IMG/VR virus record: IMGVR_UViG_3300050821_001788
Location: 1 to 44,371 of that record
Origin: a virus
Reading direction: 5' to 3' (one strand)
DNA length: 44,371 bases
Shown piece after piece: positions 22,566 through 30,241 of this stretch (positions are counted from its first letter, which is position 1; the number at the start of each line of letters is the position of its first letter). Under the pieces are notes generated by a model. The model was not told where the DNA came from, made no database searches, and worked only from the letters and a program-made list of their open reading frames with translations. A program made the translations under genes and the position numbers.

Positions 22566-24235
22566 AAAAGCTCCTCCTTATCGCGCTTCTGGCCCTTCTT
22601 CCAAGCCTTGCTCAGGCCCAATGCAATGGTGTCTTTGCCGCTAATACCGTCTGCGGAAACAATACCGTATCACCACGAACTCCATTCGCGATCCCATCAT
22701 CCACCAACCTTTCCGGTCCTGGCACTACCGTAGTCAACGACCTCGTTCTCTGGGGCAATACCTCAGGCACTTCTCTACTCGATAAGGCCCCTAGTGCCTT
22801 TACTAAGACCGATGATACCAACGTCACTATGTCCCTTGGAGGGACACCCTCGACCGCGCTGGTTAACTCGATGTCCGTTACCATGGGTTGGTCAGGGACC
22901 CTTGCCGCGGCACGACTAAACGCGAACGTCGTCCAAGCATTTACTAATGATACCAATGTCACCGCGTCGATCACCGCACAGAACGCAACCTTAGGCTGGA
23001 CTGGTACCCTTGCCGCAGGACGACTTAACTCCAATGTTGTTCAAGCTTTCACTAACGATACCAACGTCACAGCCTCGATCACAGCCCAAAACGCTATCCT
23101 TGGTTGGACCGGACAGCTAGCCATCGCCCGTGGTGGAACTGGCGCCTCAACTCAAGCAGGCGCAGCTGCATCGATCTTTCCCACACCCGTTACCACAGGT
23201 GACGTGGTTTATTGGAATGGTTCAGCTTGGGTTACGCTCACAGGGAATAGCACCGGTACGCAGTTTCTTGCTGAGAATGCTTCGGGCGTTCCATCTTGGG
23301 TCACGGTCTCTGGTACTGGTACAGTCACTGCGATCACTCCCGGTGCAGGTATAGTCTCCTCAGTCACAGCCTCTTGCTCTCAAAGCAACATAACTACCTC
23401 TGGCACCCTCTCCAAAGCTGAATGCGTTAATGCACAAACCGGAGTCACTTATACAATTCTCGATGGCGATCGTGCGAAGCTAATCACTGCGTCCAACATC
23501 GCATCACAAGCCTACACTATCGCTCAAGCAGGTGCAGCCTCGGCCTTTCAAGCTGGCTGGTACGTTGATATTCAGAACCTAAGTGCTAGTGGCGTTGCGG
23601 GTGCTGGTACCGTTACTATTACAGCTACTACGTCAACATTCTCTTCCACTGGTACTACCGCGCTTAAGGTTTACCCCGGTCAAACTGCCCGTATCATATC
23701 TGATGGAACCAATTACCAAGTTATCAATATCACACCCGGTGGTGGCTCCAATGTTTTATTGGCAACTCTAACTGCCAGTGCATCAGCATCCCTTTCTGAC
23801 ACAACCAGCCTCACTTCTGCCTTTAATGATTATGAAATCGTCTTCGAAAACATCATTCCAGGTACCACTAGTCAAAATTTACAATTACAAGTGCATGCTA
23901 GTGGGGCATTTCAAACTACGGGCTATATTACACAAGCTCAAGCTAACAACTCAGGTGCAGCATCTTTTGCACAAGTTACGACTTATATTTTTGTAATGTC
24001 GTCATTGGAAAGTGCTATTGCTCCTGGTATTTCAGGAAGCTGCCGTTTATTCGGCCCGCTGACCGCAGCAATTAGAAATTGGACTTGCTTCACTACTGGC
24101 GTATCAGGTTCTACAGCTATAACATTAATGTCTTCAGGCTTTTGGAATAGCGCGACTACGATCGACGGTTTCCAATTGTTATTTACTAGTGGCAACATTA
24201 CTAGTGGTACAATCAAAGTCTATGGAAAGAAATAA
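22562..24235 (+). CDS. Large secreted-type tail-fibre-like protein 7 (Sec signal peptide)
   Basis: A 557-residue protein. Residues 1-20 form a signal peptide (MKKLLLIALLALLPSLAQA, then Q). Residues about 120-191 are two almost identical 36-residue repeats containing VVQAFTNDTNVTASITAQNA and LGWTG, the second ending in ARGGTGAST, a motif known from tail fibres just before a glycan-binding or tip region. The C-terminal half (residues 240-557) is a beta-rich likely tip (LLATLTASASASLSDTTSLTSAFNDYEIVFENI, a pattern also seen in phage fibre tips). It is the best candidate here for receptor binding, but the export signal is puzzling for a virion fibre. Confidence 0.72.
   Translation: MKKLLLIALLALLPSLAQAQCNGVFAANTVCGNNTVSPRTPFAIPSSTNLSGPGTTVVNDLVLWGNTSGTSLLDKAPSAFTKTDDTNVTMSLGGTPSTALVNSMSVTMGWSGTLAAARLNANVVQAFTNDTNVTASITAQNATLGWTGTLAAGRLNSNVVQAFTNDTNVTASITAQNAILGWTGQLAIARGGTGASTQAGAAASIFPTPVTTGDVVYWNGSAWVTLTGNSTGTQFLAENASGVPSWVTVSGTGTVTAITPGAGIVSSVTASCSQSNITTSGTLSKAECVNAQTGVTYTILDGDRAKLITASNIASQAYTIAQAGAASAFQAGWYVDIQNLSASGVAGAGTVTITATTSTFSSTGTTALKVYPGQTARIISDGTNYQVINITPGGGSNVLLATLTASASASLSDTTSLTSAFNDYEIVFENIIPGTTSQNLQLQVHASGAFQTTGYITQAQANNSGAASFAQVTTYIFVMSSLESAIAPGISGSCRLFGPLTAAIRNWTCFTTGVSGSTAITLMSSGFWNSATTIDGFQLLFTSGNITSGTIKVYGKK
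22919..23134 (+). repeat. Two tandem 108-bp coding repeats
   Basis: Units at 22919-23026 and 23027-23134 encode 36-residue repeats that differ at only a few residues near their ends, while many third codon positions differ. A more distant partial copy precedes them. Confidence 0.75.
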
Positions 24236-24612
24236 TGGCCGAACCAGAGCATTCTGATAGCGTCTACCTCGAACGTATTTCAAAGGATATGAAGCTTATC
24301 CGCGAGATGATGGTTAAGGTCGTCAACTATATGGTCGACGCCGAAAGCGAAATCCCTGAAAAAATGCGTCGGTTCATTATGTACATGCACGACGTCCACG
24401 ACGTAATGAACATGTATCAAGAACATGGGCAAGAGCCACCGGAGCACGTCAAAGCCGAAGCCCGACGATGCGATGACCGATACCGGCAACTACTTCAAGA
24501 ACTCCACCTCGACGGCGGAACGTTCGAAAAGGTCCGCCGAGAAATGGCGCAAGACCCTGAGAATCGCTGGGACCACACGCGACAACTAACCAAACCAAAG
24601 GAGCCAACATGA
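24235..24612 (+). CDS. Helical charged hypothetical protein
   Basis: A 125-residue protein, highly charged and almost all helix (ISKDMKLIREMMVKVVNYMVDAESEIPEKMRRF), with a methionine- and histidine-rich middle (MYMHDVHDVMNMYQEHG). No family is recognised. It starts in a TAATG overlap with the fibre-like gene and ends in ATGA with the next, so it belongs to the same translational chain. A chaperone or assembly role would be a guess. Confidence 0.6.
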   Translation: MAEPEHSDSVYLERISKDMKLIREMMVKVVNYMVDAESEIPEKMRRFIMYMHDVHDVMNMYQEHGQEPPEHVKAEARRCDDRYRQLLQELHLDGGTFEKVRREMAQDPENRWDHTRQLTKPKEPT

Positions 24613-24839
24613 AACAAGGACGAGCAGACTCAAGCGGCCCGCGCGATCGCAAGGTCGAGCCCTCACCAAAGGCCGTCAACCCTGGCGCAGTCTCCTACCT
24701 CGGGAACAAAATGGGAAACCACACTACCGACGACGGAGACTTCGCACTCAAATCAACCCCTTGGGATGCGGGCCGTGGGTACCGCGCACCTGGGATCGGA
24801 GCAACGACCCATGGAAAAGGTTCACAAGGGAAATATTGA
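24609..24839 (+). CDS. Small polar hypothetical protein
   Basis: A 76-residue glycine-rich basic protein with VNPGAVSYLGNKMGNHTT and a GIGATTHGKGSQGKY tail. Small proteins with this NPGAVSxxGNxxGxHTT block are seen in the tail modules of related podoviruses, but their function is not known to me. It overlaps the preceding gene by ATGA. Confidence 0.6.
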   Translation: MKQGRADSSGPRDRKVEPSPKAVNPGAVSYLGNKMGNHTTDDGDFALKSTPWDAGRGYRAPGIGATTHGKGSQGKY

Positions 24840-24840
24840 T

Positions 24841-25209
24841 ATGACGTACAGCCCAGAACGTGCATCTATACTTCTAAATATGGTCGAGAAGGCTGGGGGT
24901 CATCCTCAACTAAAGGGTCTCCTTGACCTTGCTGCCGATGAACTTGCACAAATGTCTATCGAAGCGGCTGATCAATTTGCAAAGATCAGAGCCGATCGTG
25001 ATGCCAAAGCAGCCGAAGAAGCAGCTAAGGCCAAAGCTGAGATCGATGCGCAGAACGCCAAGGACGCTGCGGAAGCCAAGGCCGAAGCAGAGCGACAAGC
25101 TAAGGCTCAGGAGGAGGCTGCTACGAAAGCTACCCCCGCGCCTGAACCCACTCCCACTCCCCCACCTCCCGCAATCGAAACCACTCCCGCAGCTGATAGG
25201 AGGTTCTAA
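24841..25209 (+). CDS. Alanine-rich coiled-coil hypothetical protein
   Basis: A 122-residue protein: a helical start (ERASILLNMVEKAGGHPQLKGLLDLAADELAQM), a long A, K and E coiled coil (about 45-95), and a proline-rich end (PEPTPTPPPPAIET). I chose the ATG at 24841; an in-frame start at 24766 lies inside the previous gene. The C-terminus D-R-R-F contains the AGGAGG used by the next gene (TAATG). Function unknown. Confidence 0.6.
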   Translation: MTYSPERASILLNMVEKAGGHPQLKGLLDLAADELAQMSIEAADQFAKIRADRDAKAAEEAAKAKAEIDAQNAKDAAEAKAEAERQAKAQEEAATKATPAPEPTPTPPPPAIETTPAADRRF

Positions 25210-25484
25210 TGGGTCGTGATATCCTTGGCGAATTCGGCCCCGAATCCTCGCAACCGCAAGCCTCCGTGATCCGTAAAGGCGGTATCATGCCGGGCCAAAC
25301 CAAAGACGTTCGCAACTACTGCCCCCCAATGGGCCCGAAGGGAATCATGGAACCGCAATCCCCTGGCCTCCATGGCTCCAACCACGGTAACGAAAACGGC
25401 CCCGACATGGGTGGCTCCCATAGCGGAGGCCCAGGCATCGGCGGTACCAACCACGGCAACGGCGGTACCCAAGGGAGGCATTAA
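25209..25484 (+). CDS. Glycine-rich small hypothetical protein
   Basis: A 91-residue low-complexity protein, rich in G, N, H and P (NHGNENGPDMGG, NHGNGGTQGRH). It probably has no fixed fold. It starts in a TAATG overlap after an embedded AGGAGG and ends in another TAATG overlap with the tail tubular protein gene, so it is translated although its role is unknown. Confidence 0.55.
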   Translation: MGRDILGEFGPESSQPQASVIRKGGIMPGQTKDVRNYCPPMGPKGIMEPQSPGLHGSNHGNENGPDMGGSHSGGPGIGGTNHGNGGTQGRH

Positions 25485-26656
25485 TGGCTGATCAGACGAG
25501 CATGGTTAATCGAGCGCTACAAACCTTCGGTTCTCGAACAACCGTGACCGCTGCGCAGTTAGCTAATAACAGCCTTAACGAGGCCATTCAAGCAAATCTA
25601 ATCTACACCCCAATGCGTCGACGATTGCTTCGAATGGCCCCGTGGGCTTGTGCGTTCAATACTCAAACGCTCAACTTCATCACCGCAGTCTACGGTACCC
25701 CTGAGAACGTAACCTCCGCGCAGAACATCTGGGTCAAAGGCCAGCCGGCGCCACCTTGGGCCTATGCGTATCAATACCCGATTGATTGCCTTCGAGCGGT
25801 CTGGGTGACTCCGCAGACTGCGACCGGCTTCGCTTCAGGTATCCCGATCACCACCGCAGTCACAGGCGGTGCGCCGACTTTCTGGCAAGGGCCTCCGGTT
25901 AAGTATTCAGTCGGTGTGGATCAGTTCTTTAACGTAACCGCGGCAGCGGTAGTCGCGGGTGGAACTGGCTACGCCATCGGCGATATAATCGTTCTAGCCC
26001 TTCAACCTAACACCTCGATCGTTACTAACGTCCTAAACCCAACCCCTGGCTCAGTTATCGGAACTCTCACAGGAATCGTCGGATTCCCGATCGGTTCTCC
26101 GCAAGGCGCTGCGCCAATGTTTAAGGTGACTGGAGTCGGAGGCGGTGGAGCAGTCACGGCCGTGGTCCCATACCCAGCGACCCGTGACGAAGACGTTCCG
26201 TTTACTGGATCGCTCTACTACCAATACGCGGCTCAGCCCGTAGCACAAAACTATACAACCGGTGCTGGCTCTGGCGCTACCTTCAACCTCACCTATGGCG
26301 GTCCAGGCGATCAGCGCGTAATCCTTACCAATCAAGAATTCGCGATCCTCAACTACGTCCGCGACGTCACCGACGAGAACATCTTCGACGATGATTTCCA
26401 AGAAGCCTTCGCCCTGATCCTCGGCGCTCGCCTTTGTGTCGCACTCACCGGTGATAAGCAACTCGCAAACCTCAAGATCGCCGAAGCCAATGCTATGATC
26501 ACCGAAGCCCGATCGACCGATGCGAACGAAGGGCTCAAGGTCAACGATGTAACCCCAGACTGGCTCCGAATTCGCGGAATCGATTTCGTTGAAGACTACT
26601 CCGGACCATACAATACTGGCTTCAACTGGGGCGCGATTTGGCCAGGGTACACTTAA
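25484..26656 (+). CDS. Tail tubular protein A (T7 gp11-like adaptor) with inserted module
   Basis: A 390-residue protein. The start (TSMVNRALQTFGSRTTV, SLNEAIQANLIYTPMRRRLLRMAPWACAF, then WAYAYQYPIDCLRAVWV) and the C-terminal helices (DDDFQEAFALILGARLCVALTGD) match gp11-like adaptors, which join portal and nozzle. It is much longer than T7 gp11, the extra being an inserted beta module around residues 150-245 containing AAAVVAGGTGYAIGDIIVLAL. A related module occurs in the nozzle protein. The ATG lies in a TAATG overlap. Confidence 0.85.
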   Translation: MADQTSMVNRALQTFGSRTTVTAAQLANNSLNEAIQANLIYTPMRRRLLRMAPWACAFNTQTLNFITAVYGTPENVTSAQNIWVKGQPAPPWAYAYQYPIDCLRAVWVTPQTATGFASGIPITTAVTGGAPTFWQGPPVKYSVGVDQFFNVTAAAVVAGGTGYAIGDIIVLALQPNTSIVTNVLNPTPGSVIGTLTGIVGFPIGSPQGAAPMFKVTGVGGGGAVTAVVPYPATRDEDVPFTGSLYYQYAAQPVAQNYTTGAGSGATFNLTYGGPGDQRVILTNQEFAILNYVRDVTDENIFDDDFQEAFALILGARLCVALTGDKQLANLKIAEANAMITEARSTDANEGLKVNDVTPDWLRIRGIDFVEDYSGPYNTGFNWGAIWPGYT

Positions 26657-29296
26657 ATGGGCCAACCAGTAATTCAAACTTCTTTTAACGCAGGCGAATG
26701 GGCACCGACCCTTTACGCTCGTGTTGATTTAGCGAAATATCATTCAGGTGCGGCGCTACTCCGCAACTTCACTGTCGACTATCGCGGTGGCGCAACGACA
26801 CGTCCAGGGACTAGATACGTCGCAACGTCGCAAAACAACGCCGCAGGGCCTCCGCGATTAGTCCGCTTTCAAGCCTCGTTCACCGTTTCTTATATTGTCG
26901 AGTTCGGTGTCTTTAATGGCGCGGGCTATGCTCGGTTCTATACTAACGGTGCACAGGTTCTATTAGGCGGTGTGCCATATACCATTGCTTCGCCCTACAC
27001 CTCGGCTGAGCTACCACAGATCAAATTCACTCAGAACGTCAACCAACTAATCATCAACCACCCTAACCATCCCGCATATATCCTAACCCTAATCTCCGCA
27101 ACCAACTGGACCCTTGTACCAGCCGTCTTTGGTTCAACTCTTGCGGCTCCTACAGGCTTATCCCCTACCACAAATCTCGCGGGGGGAACTGTCGCATATG
27201 CTTATGTAATCACAGCTGTTGACGTTAACGGCCAAGAATCTGCTCCATCAGCTTTCGCTGTATTTGGGCCTTTCTTTGCTGATATTCGAAATACCTTAGG
27301 AACTAATACTATCACTTGGACCCCAGTCACCGGTGCACAGAGCTATAACGTTTATCGAGCAAACCCTCGTTATGGTACTAACGTTCCAGCCGGTTCGGAT
27401 TTCGGTTTTGTTGGTAATGTAACCAGTGCGATATTCTATGATAGTGATATTACACCTGACTTCTCTCAAGGCCCACCGATACCACAGAACCCTTTTGCTG
27501 GTTCTGGTGTTCAGTCTGTTAATATAACCGGTACTGGGTCTTTTGGTGGTGGGTCTGCCGTTCCTGCTATATCCTTCACTGGTGGCGGTGGGTCCGGCGC
27601 TACTGCTATAGCTACGCTTTCTGCTATAGCAGTAGGTCTTAACTCGGGAGGGAATAATTATGCGGTTGGTGATATTGTATCTATTCATGGTAATACTGGC
27701 GGTTTAACATTACAGGTTACATCCGTAAACACTCTTAGCCTACTTCAGATTACTGGGTTTATAGTTATAAATAGTGGAATAGTCACTTCAGGTAACGTGC
27801 CTACAAATCCCGTTGCGGGCACAAATCCTCGTAGTGGTGTAGAAGCTACCTTTTTCGTAACTTGGGGAGTATCTTCGATTGGTCTTACATCCCCCGGTTC
27901 AGGTTACGCCACCCCGCCAACTGTTGGTATTAGTGGCGGCGCGGGTGCTTCTGCAACTGCCGTTCTCGGTGCCCCATCATCAGGCAACCCTACTGTTCCA
28001 GGGTTCATCGACCAACGCTTCGTTGAAGCTGCACCAGTACTAAATCCACAGCAGCTTAATCTTTCTCAGCCAGGGTCTTACTTCAATTTCAATACTACCT
28101 CTCCGGTGCAACCAGATAATGCAATCCAAGGAACATTAATCGCAGGAGAGCTAAGCACTATCGAATGGTTGATCACTCAGCCACAAGGTTTAATTATCCT
28201 TGCGGATAATAAAGCTTGGCTTCTCAATGGTGGCTCTCCAAGTGCAGCGGTCTCTGCTACCGAATTCGTTGCTAGACCACAGTCTTATAATGGCGCAGCC
28301 AGTGTATGTCCGCCGATCGTTGCGAATGATAACATCCTATATGTTCAATCAAAGGGCTCGATCGTCCGCGATCTCGTCTTTAACTTCTACACTAACGTCT
28401 TCACCGGTACTGATATTACAGTCCTATCCTCACATCTATTCTACGGTTTTCAGCTTCTTGAATGGGCTTGGGCAGAGGAACCTTTCAAGATCGTCTGGGC
28501 AGTTCGCAATGATGGAGCTTTGTTATCACTAACCTTCCTTAAGGAACAAGAGCTAATTGCTTGGTCGCATAGTGATACCCAAGGTGCGTTTAAATCAGTC
28601 GCGTCGATAACGGAATCGACGTCGACGATAGGTAACGTTAACGCGGTCTACACTTGCGTACAACGGAACATTAACGGAGCTAGCGTTTACTATATTGAAC
28701 GCTTCGTCGAATTAGTCTGGCCACAAGATTACAAATCCTCATGGCAGGTTGATGCTGGGATTAACTATACTGGTGCACCGGCTACGATCTTCTCTAGTGC
28801 GCAGCATCTCGCAGGTGCGGCCGTAACTGGCGTTGCGGACGGTGCCGTGATTAACTTCACCATGCCAGTCTCGGGCACTTTCCAATTCGGCGTTGGAGGC
28901 ACGCCAGGGTTAACTGGGATACCAAATGCTAGTATCGTTACCGTTGGTCTATCCTTCCTTCCGCAACTTCAAACCCTTCCGCTAGACCTTGGCGAGCCTA
29001 CTATCCAAGGTAAGCGAAAGAAGATCGCCGGGGTCACTCTCCGTGTAGCGAATGCCTTAGGCCTTTCAATGGGTCGATCTGCCGCTACAGCGCTACCACT
29101 ACAAGACCTTATCATTGGAAACGTTGGTTCAATGACGAATCAACAAGTCACCGGCCTTGTCTCAGGCGACGCGCGTGGATACATGGACCCGCTCTGGGAC
29201 GTGCCAGGGCAATACTTTATCCAACAAACCAACCCTTACCCAGCTTCTATCCTTGGAGTTATCCCAGAGATCGTAATGGGAGACACAGAGAAATGA
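26657..29296 (+). CDS. Tail tubular protein B (T7 gp12-like nozzle) with inserted module
   Basis: An 879-residue protein with the typical nozzle start (VIQTSFNAGEWAPTLYARVD, YHSGAALLRNFTVDYRGGATTRPGTRYV) and later blocks (GFIDQRFVEA, WLLNGG, SKGSIVRDLVFNF, FKIVWAVRNDGALLSLTFLKEQELIAWSH), all of the gp12 family. Six copies would form the tail end through which DNA leaves. Residues about 275-435 are an insertion with GGNNYAVGDIV and GSGYATPPTVGISGG segments similar to the module in the adaptor. The inserted part is somewhat different in codon use. Confidence 0.88.
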   Translation: MGQPVIQTSFNAGEWAPTLYARVDLAKYHSGAALLRNFTVDYRGGATTRPGTRYVATSQNNAAGPPRLVRFQASFTVSYIVEFGVFNGAGYARFYTNGAQVLLGGVPYTIASPYTSAELPQIKFTQNVNQLIINHPNHPAYILTLISATNWTLVPAVFGSTLAAPTGLSPTTNLAGGTVAYAYVITAVDVNGQESAPSAFAVFGPFFADIRNTLGTNTITWTPVTGAQSYNVYRANPRYGTNVPAGSDFGFVGNVTSAIFYDSDITPDFSQGPPIPQNPFAGSGVQSVNITGTGSFGGGSAVPAISFTGGGGSGATAIATLSAIAVGLNSGGNNYAVGDIVSIHGNTGGLTLQVTSVNTLSLLQITGFIVINSGIVTSGNVPTNPVAGTNPRSGVEATFFVTWGVSSIGLTSPGSGYATPPTVGISGGAGASATAVLGAPSSGNPTVPGFIDQRFVEAAPVLNPQQLNLSQPGSYFNFNTTSPVQPDNAIQGTLIAGELSTIEWLITQPQGLIILADNKAWLLNGGSPSAAVSATEFVARPQSYNGAASVCPPIVANDNILYVQSKGSIVRDLVFNFYTNVFTGTDITVLSSHLFYGFQLLEWAWAEEPFKIVWAVRNDGALLSLTFLKEQELIAWSHSDTQGAFKSVASITESTSTIGNVNAVYTCVQRNINGASVYYIERFVELVWPQDYKSSWQVDAGINYTGAPATIFSSAQHLAGAAVTGVADGAVINFTMPVSGTFQFGVGGTPGLTGIPNASIVTVGLSFLPQLQTLPLDLGEPTIQGKRKKIAGVTLRVANALGLSMGRSAATALPLQDLIIGNVGSMTNQQVTGLVSGDARGYMDPLWDVPGQYFIQQTNPYPASILGVIPEIVMGDTEK

Positions 29297-29709
29297 GAGT
29301 CATTGTATCCCCGTTATTTGACAATCCAATCTCATCGTTGATCGCTACCTTCTCCGGAATGAGTCGTAGGCAGCTTGATATGTTCGATTACTTTCAAACC
29401 CTTGGCGAAGTAAGCACCGGGTTCGTCGATGGTGAATTCGTCTGCTGTTGGGGCTTGATCCCACCGTCTTTCCTCTCCACCCAAGCCTATCTCTGGATGT
29501 GGGGACCGGAGCCGATACGGCATCAATTTGTCTTCATTCGCCAATCGCAGATACAGGTACAGAGAATGCTTAAGCGGTATGATACGATCGTTGGCGAATG
29601 CCTTCCGCAGAATCGATCCGCGCAGCGTTGGCTAAAATGGCTCGGTGCGGAGTTTCAGCATCCGAGGAACGGTCTCCTCCCGTTTGTGATCAGGAGAGCA
29701 AATGGCTGA
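29293..29709 (+). CDS. T7 gp13-like small internal virion protein with GNAT-like pattern
   Basis: A 138-residue protein placed, as in T7, between the nozzle and internal virion proteins. FVDGEFVCCWGLIPPSFLSTQAYLWMWG and the end ECLPQNRSAQRWLKWLGAEFQ resemble the acetyltransferase-like fold of phage gp13-type proteins, which assist assembly of the internal core. Whether it binds acetyl-CoA is not evident, because the usual pyrophosphate loop is not clear. ATGA overlap upstream. Confidence 0.75.
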   Translation: MRVIVSPLFDNPISSLIATFSGMSRRQLDMFDYFQTLGEVSTGFVDGEFVCCWGLIPPSFLSTQAYLWMWGPEPIRHQFVFIRQSQIQVQRMLKRYDTIVGECLPQNRSAQRWLKWLGAEFQHPRNGLLPFVIRRANG

Positions 29710-30241
29710 TCCAGTCTCAGCATTAGCTGCTGTAGGTGCAGTCGGCGGCGGTGTTGGAAGTATAGTCCAAGGTATCGGCGCTGGATACTCTGGTGAGGCT
29801 CAGGCTTCAGCTAGTCGTTATAAGGCCGGGGTCGCGCTTCTCAATCAACAAATTAGCAAACAAAACGCTAGTTGGGCCTTAGAATCGGGCGATATCAAAT
29901 CCGAAGAAGCTGGGCTTAAGTCTGGTCAAGAGATTGCTCAGACCAAGACCACGCAGAGCGGTTCTGGCTTCGACGTCACTGGTGGTACCAACGAAGCCGT
30001 TCGCGACACCCAGACCAAGGTCGCCCAGTTCGATCAGAACGTGATCCAATGGGACGCTGCGAAGACTGCTTGGGGGTTTGAGTCGAAGGCTGCGACGGAT
30101 GAAGCCGAATCGAAGCTTGATCTAATGGCCGCGGATACCCAATCCAAAGCTGGTAAGATTTCCGAGATTAGTTCCTTCATCGGCGGCGCTAGCAGCGTCG
30201 CGAGTAAATGGTACCAAGGTAAATCCGTGGGGATCGTATAA
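29702..30241 (+). CDS. T7 gp14-like internal virion protein
   Basis: A 179-residue protein. The N-terminus is a glycine- and alanine-rich hydrophobic stretch (ALAAVGAVGGGVGSIVQGIGAGY), followed by a long helical region rich in Q, A and K, as in the gp14 class of ejection proteins, which enter the host outer membrane during infection. It precedes gp15-like and giant ejection proteins in the usual order. Its start lies 8 nt inside the previous gene and its stop in TAATG. Confidence 0.78.
   Translation: MADPVSALAAVGAVGGGVGSIVQGIGAGYSGEAQASASRYKAGVALLNQQISKQNASWALESGDIKSEEAGLKSGQEIAQTKTTQSGSGFDVTGGTNEAVRDTQTKVAQFDQNVIQWDAAKTAWGFESKAATDEAESKLDLMAADTQSKAGKISEISSFIGGASSVASKWYQGKSVGIV

Noticed and set aside
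12767-24235. A diversity-generating retroelement, as in BPP-1.
   Set aside because: The head genes are BPP-1-like, but no reverse transcriptase and no template/variable repeat pair were seen; the only tandem repeats are ordinary coding repeats in a fibre-like gene.
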